Assembly (NCBI GenBank): GCA_021234155.1
Contig: JAJEKV010000028.1
Span: 2,438,567-2,502,566 of the forward strand
Reading direction: 5' to 3'
Origin: Isoetes taiwanensis
Lineage: Eukaryota; Streptophyta; Lycopodiopsida; Isoetales; Isoetaceae
Length of the DNA stretch: 64,000 nt
In this document: in pieces, positions 1 to 11,060 of the stretch
Position numbering within the stretch: the stretch's first letter is position 1
Layout of the letters: every line of letters starts with the position of its first letter
Notes under the pieces: generated by a model
What the model was told of the DNA's origin: nothing
Databases searched by the model: none
The model's input: the letters and a program-made list of their open reading frames with translations, nothing else
Translations under genes and position numbers: made by a program

Positions 1-1026
1 ATACTCTTCTGGAAGAGAATTTCGCTTGCAAAAATGTATACACAAGCCTGCACCACTTGCACGGATGTCTATTCTGGTTTAAGAGACAATCTCAATCTCC
101 AAACCACGTATTGGCCCAAAATTCATTAACAAGAGCAAGTATTTACAAGGAAAAACCAGGAACAAGAACATGAATTGGGCACAACAAAGAAGGGCAGCAA
201 GGAGGCTGCCGAAACCAAACATGCAAAGGTTGTTCAGGTTACTCATCAGTTGGCAAGGCTTCAGAAGATAGAATAGAAGGGCTAAAAAAAAGGCAGACTA
301 TGAGCGCCGCATTGGAAGTGGAGAAGAATTGAGGATTGTGCCTTCCCTTTTAACGAGCAAAAAGGTCTGTAACGGCGCAGTTAGTACCGTCGGTCACACG
401 CGCCGTTTAACCTACGGCACAGGATCTTCGTTTTGGTGGCTGGTCGGTATGATTTTGATTCGCCACGTCATTTGTCCACGTACAACCGACAAAGGTCCAA
501 TGTTTTCCACCAAAAAGGTCACCATAATTAATTATGGAAACCTATGTTTTCTTAATTCAAATAAAATAATAATAAAATATTCTTAGTTGTGGAAGCACCT
601 CTAGTATAATACAAAAGGATCTAACCAAACATGAATTAAACATTTGAAAATTTTGTCCACCTTAGCATAATTGCTTGTCGTTATTTATCCATCAAAAAAA
701 ATGTCGTTTTGTTGTCCCTGTTGGAGGATTTTCTCAAGTTTTGGTCATTGCTAGGTGTCCAAGATGTCCTTCACAAATTTTAATGGGATACATAGCTTGT
801 GCAACAACTATACGGGAATGAGCCGGGAATTAATTACGTCATGCCCAAAGAGGCATGTACACAGCATTTTGTCTTCTAACTCATTTCTTAATCGAATTGC
901 AAAATATCATCTCATGTAAAATGACACATGTTACACATGGGATATCTTAATCCAATTGATTTGGTTATTTATCCTTCAAGAACAAAGTGTCAAGGCATTA
1001 TTGATTGTCCCAATGTTGTTTTTTTG
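1..1026. other. No gene recognised
   Basis: No motif, splice-linked reading frame, terminal repeat or RNA gene could be recognised here. The 85-codon open frame at 329-586 has no recognisable domain and is probably chance. Confidence 0.5.
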
Positions 1027-1215
1027 GGTTGCCTCTAAAGGGAAAACTCTCGCTTATATGGGTATGGTGAATATGCCAACTATATTCTGGTATATACCCA
1101 GAATATACCTCTGATATGCCTAAACTTGGAATGGTCCTTAATCTCCTCATCGCCCCTGTTGTTGGCCGAGCCCCGTCATCCCTGTTCAAACTGGCAAACC
1201 GGCATGCTCAATAGC
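1027..1215 (+). repeat. Dispersed repeat, copy 1 (also at 54.2 kb)
   Basis: Two blocks match a segment near 54,228-54,400 in the same order: a block around CTCGCTTATATGGGTATGG and, about 130 bases later, a block ending in AACCGGCA. The second block resembles a pol III B box (TGTTCAAAC here, TGTTTGAATCC in the other copy), so a short tRNA-derived element is possible. The copies are strongly diverged and their ends are not defined. Confidence 0.45.
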
Positions 1216-1425
1216 GAAGTATGAAGCCAATTTGCTACTTCAGATAAGCTCCCTTTCCTCTTAACTCGTCAACGCGCGCTAACAAGGAGGTATTCATCAC
1301 TGGCTATTTTGAAGTGCTATCAAATTGTTGATTGTAATCATGCAGGTGGGCATTTTTGTACACCTATTGCAACGGTGTTTCTTGCCATGAAACTTTAGTC
1401 CAAGTATATGAAGGAGTGGACTTGG

Positions 1426-1711
1426 TTAGTGTGAATGCTGCAAGATACAAAATATAGAAAATAAAGAAGAAAAATTGGCACCAAAGATCTGCTCGATATA
1501 GATATGGAGAGGCATAAAGTTATCTATTGCTACATTAATCCTTCCACTACTCCAGCAGCACCAGACTATTCTTGGTGTATCTCCTTCATCGGGTGTCAGA
1601 ATCAGGCGATTTTTGGTGCGTTGGAAAGCTAACTCAATCAGCTTTCCATCTGTGTATCGCATCAGATAGTTCAGCATGGCTAGGTATGCCAGATTGCAGA
1701 CCTTCCATTTC
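1426..1711 (-). pseudogene. Open frame split by the copia insertion
   Basis: The reverse strand is open for about 95 codons up to the copia insertion point. When the element and one copy of the ATTTC target duplication are ignored, the frame runs on into 9,006-9,052 without a stop (residues EDDATPRAWRQ on the far side). The frame was therefore continuous before insertion. No domain is recognised. The downstream flank at 9.07-9.45 kb reads better as coding on the opposite strand, so this frame may be chance. Confidence 0.3.
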
Positions 1712-2553
1712 TGATGAGAATCCAGCATTATAAGTCAGTTGTGCACTCATGAGAAGCAGTGGCAGTGAGTGCATTTAGGGAGCAAGTGAGCAGATAATGA
1801 TCTAAGTGGATTCATAAGTTGCTGAAGGTTGTACACTATGCTGCTTGAAGACTTGAGCCAATATGTCTGCCTATGAGAAGCAGTGGCAGTAGGCCAGATA
1901 ATCTTGAGCATTATGTCATTATGTCATTATCTAGGGTACAAACATTGATGATTAGTTGCCAGTTTAGTGCTCATTAGAAAATGCTCATTGAAGATTGAAA
2001 ACCTAATGTTGTTACCATTGTTAAGGTTGCAAGAAGACAGCGTATAAATTTGAAAATAAGTTTCAATGGTCCAAAAAAGCCTATTCCTAGTGGTAATCCT
2101 GTGGGATATTGTGAAGACAGCTCGTTCCTTAAGTTTGTCCTGTGGGATATATACAGAGGTGAGAAAAGGCCCGGATTGGAAAGTAGATCCTCTCCTTAAC
2201 CGCCGGATTCATGATTAAGAAGTGTAGAACCTGTGATAACTTGCTTAGACGGTGAAGTTAGGGGATTGATCCGGCTCAGAAGGGTGAATATGCTCAGTCA
2301 ACAGGGCTACAGTGATCGGGTCAATGCCCGATGAACAGTAACTAAGCTACAGGGTTTAAAGGCTTAAAATTCAATGGTTTATTGACCTTAGAACCATTGT
2401 TATTGTATAATATTGGGATACTTGTTTAATCTAGTGGATATTAGAGACCATATTGTGGCTCTCCACTAGATCTTCATTTGTACTACATGTGTTCAAGTAG
2501 GCATTTCATCATTACATTTGTGATAATCATATTCTTGCCTCTAAAATCTATCA
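1712..2553 (+). repeat. 5' LTR of the copia element
   Basis: The LTR starts TGATGAGAATCC and ends AAATCTATCA, followed by G and the primer-binding site. It matches 8149-9000. The differences are an extra ~18 bases near 2,084-2,102 here and an extra ~28 bases near the far end of the 3' copy. A TATA-like GTATAATATTGGG near 2,405 could be the promoter. A short inverted repeat (TCTAGTGG / CCACTAGA) surrounds 2,432-2,470. Confidence 0.93.
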
Positions 2554-2554
2554 G

Positions 2555-2567
2555 TGGTATCAGAGCC
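2555..2567 (+). other. Primer-binding site, initiator tRNA-Met type
   Basis: TGGTATCAGAGCC lies one base after the LTR end. This is the standard plant retrotransposon complement to the 3' end of initiator tRNA-Met, which primes minus-strand synthesis. Confidence 0.93.
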
Positions 2568-2576
2568 ATTTTAATC

Positions 2577-3689
2577 ATGTCTAGCAGATTTGGAGCGAGT
2601 TTGCTCAACACCATAGATGTATACAAAGGTGGTCCAGGATTTCAAATATGGAAGGATGCCATAATGCATGTTCTGGATGTGGAGGAGCTCTGGGAGGTGG
2701 TTGATCCTAATAGCTCAGTGGCAGCGGATGTGCTGACTAGAACTGCTTCTACAGGATCAGTAACTGGAGCAGGTGGTCAACCTGTTGCAGGTGCAAACTC
2801 AGGAGCTGCAGGTGGTCAACCTGGTGCAGGTGCAAGCTCAGGAGCTGCAGGTGCAGGCTCAGGTGCTAGTACTGGACGTTCTGGAGGAGGTACCAGTACA
2901 GGAGGAGGGAAATCATTGCAGGCTAAAGTCAAGGAAGCTCAAGGAATCATAACTTGTAAGGTAAGTCCTGCTATACGTTTGAAGTTAAGGTCTCTCAGTC
3001 CTAGGGAGATGTGGAAGTTTTTACTTAAGCATTATGAGGAGAAAACGTCCTCACAAATAGATTTATTGGAAAATGAATTAAGGAATCTAAGGCTTAAAGA
3101 GGAGGAAGATGTATCTGAATTTTTCAACAAGTTTGATAACTTGATTGCTGATCTAGAAGGGGCTGGGGTTGTAATATCTGAGAGGAGTCAGGTGCTGCAA
3201 ATTTCAAGAGCCATAGGGGAGAATGAGACATTGGCTTTATTCATTAGAAATTCAAGCAAAAGTAGGGAAGAGGCAGAAGTCATGCTTAGAACTGAATGGG
3301 AGCAAAAGAAAGTATTAAGGCAAAGTCAAAATGAAGAAACCCTTGAAATATTAGTGATGAAAAGGAAAGGTAAAATAATTTGCTATCATTGTCATGAGGC
3401 AGGGCATTATAAAAGTGAATGTCCTAAACTAAAGAAGGAATTCAATTGTTTTGCTTGTGGAGGGAGAGGACATGTAGCCTCTAAGTGTCCCACACCAAAA
3501 AATTATGGTAAACCTTCTAGAGGAAGAGGAGAATCCAACATTGGAAGATCAGGCAGAGGTAGGGGTCGAGGCTATGAGAAAGCATACATTACTCAAGAAG
3601 AACAAGAGACTAAAACTAAGACAGAAGCAGAAGATGAAGATGAGGTATTAAGTGATTTTGCAGTTATCAATGAGAATGCATGTGCGTAA
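2577..3689 (+). CDS. gag: Copia Gag (nucleocapsid), interrupted at its 3' end
   Basis: Gag packages the element RNA in a cytoplasmic particle. I start it at the ATG at 2577, ten bases past the primer-binding site; the frame is open upstream into the LTR. Early residues match copia gag (a FQIWKDAIMHVLD stretch). A Gly/Ala/Ser-rich segment made of imperfect repeats of GAAGGQPGAGAS type follows at about residues 58-115. A helical UBN2-like domain comes next. Two CCHC zinc knuckles, CYHCHEAGHYKSEC and CFACGGRGHVASKC, are followed by an Arg/Gly-rich tail. The stop at 3687-3689 belongs to the nested retroposon, not to gag: the original frame continued into protease. Confidence 0.93.
   Translation: MSSRFGASLLNTIDVYKGGPGFQIWKDAIMHVLDVEELWEVVDPNSSVAADVLTRTASTGSVTGAGGQPVAGANSGAAGGQPGAGASSGAAGAGSGASTGRSGGGTSTGGGKSLQAKVKEAQGIITCKVSPAIRLKLRSLSPREMWKFLLKHYEEKTSSQIDLLENELRNLRLKEEEDVSEFFNKFDNLIADLEGAGVVISERSQVLQISRAIGENETLALFIRNSSKSREEAEVMLRTEWEQKKVLRQSQNEETLEILVMKRKGKIICYHCHEAGHYKSECPKLKKEFNCFACGGRGHVASKCPTPKNYGKPSRGRGESNIGRSGRGRGRGYEKAYITQEEQETKTKTEAEDEDEVLSDFAVINENACA
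3673..3685 (+). repeat. Target-site duplication, left copy
   Basis: AGAATGCATGTGC recurs at 4927-4939 just after the poly(A) run. It frames the nested retroposon and marks an L1-type (target-primed) insertion. Confidence 0.9.
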
Positions 3690-4926
3690 TTCCTTCCAAG
3701 GATACGTGTACGACAGGGACGATGGGCGCGTTTCTTGGCGCCTGCGGCTAGGGCGGCGGTGGCAGGGAGAGGCCGCCCTCATCCTTGCTCTTCCGGCACT
3801 GCAGCAGCAGCATCCAAATCTTTTTGAATAGGGTCAGTGGCTAGCAGGGGCAGGAAAGTGATTCTTGGATCTGCATCATTCTTTACAGGCTGGAAGATTT
3901 GTAGTGCTGGAGGCATCTTCAAGGCGGATTCTTGATCTTGCAGATGCAATTCAAACAATGGAGAAGGCTATGGGATGCGCTCTAGAGCCCATAGCTTGAC
4001 ATCTGCCCACTGATCCGTGGCAATTTGGTTTCTTCAAACATGGCCTCTGCCTCCATTCTGCTCTGATGGGTTCATCTTGGATCAAGAATGAGGGTGAACT
4101 GTCTAAGGTGAGATCTTGAATTAAGAAGCTTCTTAGCCTGTCAAATCTTGCAGTTCTTATATATGTTCTGTATCTGAGAATTGTTTGCCTCTTCGTCCCA
4201 TATCTCCTTCCTCCCGCTCTTTCTTACTAGCAAGAAAGGTCCAGATTCGCAATTGAATGATCAGAAATTTTAATGTAATATTTGACAGAAGGCCGCCTTA
4301 AACAATTTGGAAACATAGATGGTTTGAATGAAAGGTATAACAGGTTGTATGGCAGAGCAGAGTATGCTGGATTATTCAAGTGCTGAAGCTTGAAAATACA
4401 GTCACATAAGTACTGAAGCTTGTGTCACTTCTTTTGGTACTAATATACCAAATCCCAGAGCATTACAAATACCAGGGCAGAAAATGCTGGATTATTCAAG
4501 TACTGAAGCTTGAAAACATTTCTAAGCATCCTGGTGCTATTTCAAGAATTGCAATTGCTTGAATAGCCACACAAGTACTGAAGCTTGTGTGTTTTCTTTT
4601 GGTACTGATATGCCAAAGTTGCTCAGAATTTCATGTTTTCTCTGCCTCTCTGCTGATTTTGGTGCTCAAGCAGTGAGCAAAGCCATGCTTTTTTTCTTCC
4701 CCATGTCCCTAATTGTTCAACTCTGCCTCTCTAAGATTACATGAATCTTTCGGGAGCTTTATTCCTAGCATCTTCTTGTACTTTCTAGTTACTAAGTTGG
4801 AGGTTCTATGCGCTTAACGTATATCAGCTTTTAGAGCAGAGGATAAGTTTCAGCACGTATTTCTTATCTTTATATAATATAAAAATTTCTCGTTCTCTCA
4901 AAAAAAAAAAAAAAAAAAAAAAAAAA
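3686..4926 (+). mobile_element. Poly(A)-tailed retroposon inserted in copia gag
   Basis: A 1.24 kb insert ends in about 27 A residues and is framed by a 13-bp direct repeat, the signature of LINE-mediated retroposition. Its first ~100 bases are GC-rich and unlike the host element. No long open frame or known domain was recognised, so it may be a processed copy of a host transcript (possibly non-coding) or a non-autonomous retroposon. It contains an internal duplication: about 4352-4450 and 4476-4613 share TGGATTATTCAAG, TACTGAAGCTTG and TCTTTTGGTACT blocks in the same order. Confidence 0.85.
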
Positions 4927-4939
4927 AGAATGCATGTGC
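4927..4939 (+). repeat. Target-site duplication, right copy
   Basis: This is the second copy of AGAATGCATGTGC. Its first A is shared with the poly(A) tail. The gag-pol frame resumes directly after it. Confidence 0.9.
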
Positions 4940-5345
4940 TAATAATACTGATCATTTAATAGTTGATTCTAGAGCTGAAAGATCAGTAGTCAAGGATGCC
5001 AAAGTCTTGAAGAAATTCACCACTGCAAAATCAAGGAAGATCCAAGTTGGAAATGGGGCATTGCAAGATATTCAAGGAAGTGGGCTCCTGCAATTAAAAG
5101 ACTTAAATGGAAATATCATAAATATAGAAGATGTGTTGTGTGTTCCAGCAATAATTAAAAATTTAATTTCAGTGAGTCAGTTATGTGATTTGGGATATAG
5201 AGTGACATTTGAGGCTGAACAATGTAATGTTTTTCTCAAAGATGAATTAAAGTTTTATGCAAAACGAGTTGGTAACTTGTTCGAGCTAAGCAATCTTGTG
5301 CATTGTGGTGTAAATGCAATATTTGAAGTTGGTGTAGAACCCTAG
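4940..5345 (+). pseudogene. Copia protease region, active site altered
   Basis: The frame directly continues that of gag once the retroposon is ignored. The aspartic protease motif, normally D-S-G-A, reads LIVDSRAERS here, so the conserved Gly of the active-site loop is Arg and the protease is probably inactive. Typical downstream protease features are present (VLCVPAIIKNLISVSQLCDLGY). The frame ends at a TAG at 5343-5345, where a small indel has shifted the reading frame just before the GAG-pre-integrase domain. Confidence 0.88.
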
Positions 5346-6427
5346 CACATACAGATTACAAGAAATTAGAAGTTCTACACAAACAAGGCCTCATAGATTA
5401 TTGTGACAACAAAACTAAGCATATCTGTGAAGGATGTGCTCTTGGAAAGTTACACAGATTGCCATTTGCTAAAAGACAATCTAAAACACAGCAAACTTTG
5501 GAATTAGTGCATTCTGATTTGTGTGGCCCATTAAATGTGAGAGGTAGAGGTAACAAAAAATACTTCATAACCTTCACTGATGACCACAGCAGAAAATGTA
5601 AAACTTATTGCTTGGAAAAGAAATCACAAGCTTTAAATGCTTTCAAACAATATGTGGCAGAAATGGAAAGGGAAACGAGCCACAAGCTAAAATGCATTAG
5701 ACCAGACCGTGGAGGAGAGTACTTGTCAATGAAATTTAGAACCTACTGCATTACTCATGGCATTAAAAGACAATTAACATGCAGATATACTCCTCAACAA
5801 AATGGGGTGTCAGAAAGAAAAAACAGGACAATTATGGATGCAATCAGGTCTATGTTAAAAGAAAGTGGCTTACCAAATAGTCTTTGGGTGGAAGCTTTGC
5901 AAGCTGCCATAGAAATTCAGAATATACTTCCTTCTTCTGCTCTTCATGGAAATATACCAAATATTGTATGGAATCCCAAGGAAAAAATAGATTATATGAA
6001 ATACAAAGTTTATGGCTGTTTAGTATATACTCATGTTCCTTCAGAATTAAGAAGAAAACTAGACAATAGAGCTGAGATTGGTTTCTTGCTGGGCTATGAT
6101 AATGAAGCCAAGGGATGTAGAGTATATAATCCAGAAACAAAGGCCATTATAACCAGCCGAGATGTTGTATTCAATGAAAATGTATTATATAAACACAGGT
6201 ACAGAAAAGGGGTAAAAATAGTATCTAAAGTTACTGAGCCCATGGTTAAATTTGAGACTGATGAGACAGATGATTTAGAAGAGATTGAACAGGCTGTTCA
6301 TAGTGAAGAAAATGAGCAGAACACTCTGGAAAATGCAATAGAAGAGGAGAGTCAAATACCAGCGCAGAAATTGAACAAAAAGTCCCTGAGGTGGTACAAG
6401 AATCAAGACAAGAAATACATGATCTAG
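5346..6427 (+). CDS. Copia integrase (GAG-pre-integrase plus rve core)
   Basis: The open frame covers a zinc-binding GAG-pre-integrase segment (from LAHTDYKKLEVLHK to the CEGCALGK cysteines) and the integrase core. The three catalytic acidic residues are visible: LVHSDLCGP, RPDRGGEY, and the Glu in QQNGVSERKN. The frame is +1 relative to the protease segment. It loses register again near 6,355, after which the correct continuation is in the frame of the RT segment; the last ~25 codons up to 6427 are out of frame. Integrase joins the cDNA to host DNA. Confidence 0.92.
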
Positions 6428-8151
6428 CCAAGGTTAGAAGGAAAAGGAAAACACAAGCAGAAAAATTAATTGAAGAAGCAAACTTAGAAGACAAACCTTA
6501 TGGCAGAACTGAGCAAGGCAAAAGTAGACGTATAAGAGCAGTAGAGCATGAACAAATAATGGCCATTTTAGAAGATGAAATCATTCCACAGAACTTTGAA
6601 GAAGTTCAGGAGAGTGTAGGCAAAGAAAAGTGGATGGCAGCCATGAGAGATGAGCTTAAATCATTTGAAGACACCAAAACATATGAATTGGTAAAATCTG
6701 ATGGGAAGCAGAATATCATAGGAAGTAAATGGTTATATAAAATTAAGCTTAATCCAGATGGCAGCAAGAAATTCAAAGCAAGACTAGTTGCTCAAGGTTT
6801 TACTCAGAAAAAAAGCAGGGATTATGATGAAACCTACTCACCCATAGTAAAACTCACAAGCATCAGAATTTTATTAGCCATGGCCAATGCTCAGAATTTA
6901 GAATTACATCATATGGATGTCAAAACAGCATTTTTAAATGCAACACTTGAGGAGGAGGCATTTATGAGGCAAGCTCCAGGCTATGAGCAAGGGAAAAACA
7001 TGATATGGAAATTAAATAGGGTTGTATATGGATTAAAGCAATCACCAAGAGAATGGTACTTATGTATGAACCAATTCTTGCAAGAACAGGGATTTGAGAA
7101 GTTGCAAAATGATGGCAATTTGTATAGATTCAAGCAAGGTGACGAATATTGCATAATTACATTGTATGTGGATGATTGCATTATGATAGCTAGCTCAATC
7201 AAAATTCTAAATGCATGCAAGAGTATTTTGAAGTCACGGTTTCAAATGGCAGACCTAGGTGAACTAAAAAAATTCCTAGGTATAGAGGTAGTCAGGAATA
7301 GAGAGCAAAAATGGTTGAGGCTACATCAAGAAAAGCATGTAGAAAATATGCTCAAAAGATTCAACCTGACAGAAGCAAAGCCAGCAAAAATTCCAATGGC
7401 TCCAGGACACAGATTAACATATGTACAAGACTCAACTAAAGAGGATACTGCAAAAATGGAAAACATTCCTTACAGGGCATTAATTGGATGTTTACTATAC
7501 TTGGCCAATAATACTCGACCTGACATAGCTTATGCAGTTAACATTCTCAGCAGAAGAAATCATAATGCAACCAGAGAACATTGGGAGGCTGCTAAACGAG
7601 TCTTGAAATATCTCAAAGGCACTCAAGGACATGGTATTTGTTTCAATTCAGAAAACCTAATCATGAAATGTTATAGTGATGCAGATTGGGGAGGAGACCT
7701 GCATACAAGAAGATCCACATCAGGATATGCTATATTTCTTGGTGGAGGGGTTATCTCTTGGAGATGCAAAAAGCAGGCTGCTGTGGCTATAAGTTCAGCA
7801 GAAGCTGAGTATGCAGCAGCTGCATTAGTTGCCAAAGAGGTAGTGTGGTTAAGAAGATTGTTAAATGAATTGTACTGTGAACAAATGCAGCCTACTGACA
7901 TATGGACAGATAGCCAAAGCTGCATAGCAATAGTGAAAAATCCTGTGCATCATGACAGGACCAAACACATTGAATTAAGCATGCATTTCATACGAGACCT
8001 AGCTGAAAAGAAGGTAATTCATATGGAGTACATTGAAACAAACAAGCAGGTTGCAGACATCTTCACTAAGGCATTATCAGATAAATATGTATGCTTTAGA
8101 GCTGAGTTAAATGTGTCAAATATACATACTTATAAGCTGAAGGAGGAGTGA
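6358..8151 (+). CDS. Copia reverse transcriptase and RNase H
   Basis: This is one open frame for RVT_2 and RNase H. Landmarks are GSKWLYKIKLNPDGS, KARLVAQGF, the MDVKTAFLNA motif, YGLKQSPREWY and the YVDD catalytic box (ITLYVDDCIMIAS). RNase H follows with CYSDADWGG, SSAEAEY, WTDSQS and VADIFTKAL, so its acidic residues are intact. It converts element RNA to cDNA in the particle. The first Met in this frame is at 6391, but the coding sequence is a continuation of integrase and no separate start is implied. The TGA stop at 8149-8151 is also the first three bases of the 3' LTR. Confidence 0.95.
   Translation, partial: TSAEIEQKVPEVVQESRQEIHDLAKVRRKRKTQAEKLIEEANLEDKPYGRTEQGKSRRIRAVEHEQIMAILEDEIIPQNFEEVQESVGKEKWMAAMRDELKSFEDTKTYELVKSDGKQNIIGSKWLYKIKLNPDGSKKFKARLVAQGFTQKKSRDYDETYSPIVKLTSIRILLAMANAQNLELHHMDVKTAFLNATLEEEAFMRQAPGYEQGKNMIWKLNRVVYGLKQSPREWYLCMNQFLQEQGFEKLQNDGNLYRFKQGDEYCIITLYVDDCIMIASSIKILNACKSILKSRFQMADLGELKKFLGIEVVRNREQKWLRLHQEKHVENMLKRFNLTEAKPAKIPMAPGHRLTYVQDSTKEDTAKMENIPYRALIGCLLYLANNTRPDIAYAVNILSRRNHNATREHWEAAKRVLKYLKGTQGHGICFNSENLIMKCYSDADWGGDLHTRRSTSGYAIFLGGGVISWRCKKQAAVAISSAEAEYAAAALVAKEVVWLRRLLNELYCEQMQPTDIWTDSQSCIAIVKNPVHHDRTKHIELSMHFIRDLAEKKVIHMEYIETNKQVADIFTKALSDKYVCFRAELNVSNIHTYKLKEE
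8140..8148 (+). other. Polypurine tract
   Basis: AAGGAGGAG directly precedes the 3' LTR and would prime plus-strand synthesis. It also encodes the last codons of pol. Confidence 0.88.
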
Positions 8152-9000
8152 TGAGAATTCAGCATTATAAGTCAGTTGTGCACTCATGAGAAGCAGTGGC
8201 AGTGAGTGCATTTAGGGAGCAAGTGAGCAGATAATGATCTAAGCGGATTCATAAGTTGCTGAAGGTTGTACACTATGCTGCTTGAAGACTTGAGCCAATA
8301 TGTCTGCCTATGAGAAGCAGTGGCAGTAGGCCAGATAATCTTGAGCATTATGTCATTATGTCATTATCTAGGGTACAAACATTGATGATTAGTTGCCAGT
8401 TTAGTGCTCATTAGAAAATACTCATTGAAGATTGAAAACCTAATGTTGTTACCATTGTTAAGGTTGCAAGAAGACAGCGTATAAATTTGAAAATAAGTTT
8501 CAATGGTCCAAAAAAGCTCCTGTGGGATATTGTGAAGACAGCTCGTTCCTTAAGTTTATCCTGTGGGATATATACAGAGGTGAGAAAAAGCCCGGATTGG
8601 AAAGTAGATCCTCTCCTTAACCGCCGGATTCATGATTAAGAATTGTAGAACCTGTGATAACTTGCTTAGACGGTGAAGTTAGGGGATTGATCCGGCTCAG
8701 AAGGGTGAATATGCTCAGTCAACAGGGCTACAGTGATCGGGTCAATGCCCGATGAACAGTAACTAAGCTACAGGGTTTAAAGGCTTAAAATTCAATGGTT
8801 TATTGACCTTAGAACCATTGTTATTGTATAATATTGGGATACTTGTTTAATCTAGTGGAGATTAGAGACCATATTGTGGCTCTCCACTAGATCTTCATTT
8901 GTACTACATGTGTTCAAGTAGTTTTTGAATTGGAAGAATCTTGCTAGGCAGATCATCATTACATTTGTGATAATCATATTCTTGCCTCTAAAATCTATCA
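8149..9000 (+). repeat. 3' LTR of the copia element
   Basis: The copy runs from TGATGAGAATTC to AAATCTATCA. It carries an extra segment near 8,922-8,951 (AATTGGAAGAATCTTGCTAG) that the 5' LTR lacks, and lacks ~18 bases present there. The flanking ATTTC at 9001-9005 completes the target duplication. Confidence 0.93.
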
Positions 9001-9072
9001 ATTTCTGCCTCCATGCTCTTGGTGTTGCATCATCCTCTTTTGATTTCAGCAATTTCCCCTGCTTCCTTTGTC

Positions 9073-9447
9073 AGTATCCGCTTCTCTCAATCCCCCCTTG
9101 CATCCTAGTTTCGATACATCTGCTGCAGTACCTCCAGTAAATGCTACTTCTATGCCAACAAGTAATCCTCCTCCCCTGTTGCTGGGCTTTCAAATAATTC
9201 TGGTTCTCGTACTCCACATATACGATTTAGTGACTGGATTAAACGTCATATTTCTTCCAATGTTAGAAGTGCTCGAGTTTCTACTGCGATGAATATTATA
9301 GTTGCAAATAATAAACGAGAGGTCTCTGCATACTTGAAGGAATTGCAATCTATGGCAGATCATATGGACATTCAGCTACCTTCCGAGGATGTTTTTTATG
9401 AGCCAGAACAATGTGCTAGTGCATTTACTCAAGCTGGTGAACCTTGA
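9073..9447 (+). pseudogene. 3' exon remnant of an unidentified gene
   Basis: A coding-like stretch follows a pyrimidine-rich acceptor-like CCTTTGTCAG. It has a Ser/Pro-rich part (PLHPSFDTSAAVPPVNATSM) and then, after a one-base register change near 9,180, a helical part containing RFSDWIKRHISSNVRS and REVSAYLKELQSMADHM. It stops at the TGA at 9445-9447. I do not recognise the family. The upstream part of the gene would have been separated from it by the copia insertion. Confidence 0.45.
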
Positions 9448-10159
9448 TTGCTATTAATCACAACTCACATTTGCAGTGTGTCAGAATTCGATATCTCATG
9501 TGGTTGTTTGTCACTTCACAAACCAGTTCCTTGATCTGCGGCCATTATGGATTAAATAGAAGATTTTAAGTTAGCTATGTTGAAATGTCAGCTAATTAAC
9601 AACCAATTGCCTAGCTAATCAATATTATTAATTTGGGATTTTCAGGTTTGACCAAAAACTTTTTTGGAATTTTTTATTTTAGCATGATTTTTTAAGATTT
9701 TAGGGTGTTTGGACACCGGAAAAAAATTTCGATAATCCCAAAATTGCATAATTAGTTTGCTATGATTTTGGGGCTTTGGAATTTTGTGGCTTGGTTATCT
9801 GTCCCTACAATTTCTTATTCTAGTTTATCCTCGGCATGCTTGCTAGGGTTGCTCATCATATTTAGTTATGGATCAAGATTTTATTCTTCTTTTTAAGGCA
9901 TTTTGGCCCAGTAATGGCATCGGCACACACTGCATAGATAGTTCATCCAAAATTATTGATGGTGTGCGGATGCAGCCTTTGATCCTTTGAGATGCTAGAT
10001 GATCGGGCTTGAATAGAGTGTTTTTTGTTTTTTATTTCAAGGGGCGTAACTCTGTTTGTTTATTTGTTTGCAGGACTTTCAGGGCTTTTTTAAAACCATA
10101 CTCTTGCAGAAGTCTTCCTCAACCACAGTTCATGATATGTCTCAGATATTCCTCTCAAT
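9448..10159. other. No gene recognised
   Basis: AT-rich sequence without recognisable coding, repeat ends or RNA motifs; possibly the 3' untranslated and downstream region of the exon remnant before it. Confidence 0.4.
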
Positions 10160-10882
<723 letters not shown>

Positions 10883-10899
10883 TATTTTAACGTCACGCC

Positions 10900-11060
10900 A
10901 CTGGGCAGCATCCAACTGGACATGTGACCACACACCACACTACATTGCTTTGTTGGGCCCTGCCCCCAACCACTTTACATTGCGTCTGTGGGTTTTGACA
11001 CCCAACAGTTCAGAGTGCCTCTCAAAGCCTCCAAACTCTGGCACGGTTTGGTGTCACATC
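10900..11060. repeat. Dispersed repeat shared with 48.7 kb
   Basis: The block GTTGGGCCCTGCCCCCAACC, then CTTTACATTGCGTCTGTGG and a later AATTCAGAG-like block recur at about 48,755-48,830. There they adjoin pol III boxes, suggesting two copies of one SINE-like family. This copy lacks clear A and B boxes. Confidence 0.5.

Larger units (their letters stand above)
1712..9000 (+). mobile_element. Complete Ty1/copia LTR retrotransposon with nested retroposon
   Basis: The element has two LTRs of 842 and 852 bp, a primer-binding site, gag, protease, integrase, RT and RNase H in the copia order, and a polypurine tract. It is framed by the 5-bp direct repeat ATTTC at 1707-1711 and 9001-9005, the expected copia target-site duplication. 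Apart from two small indels the LTRs are nearly identical, suggesting a fairly recent insertion. It is not autonomous as it stands: a 1.24 kb retroposon splits gag from pol, the protease active site is altered, and there are frameshifts near 5,343 and 6,355. Gag and pol were one frame before the nested insertion. Confidence 0.95.
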
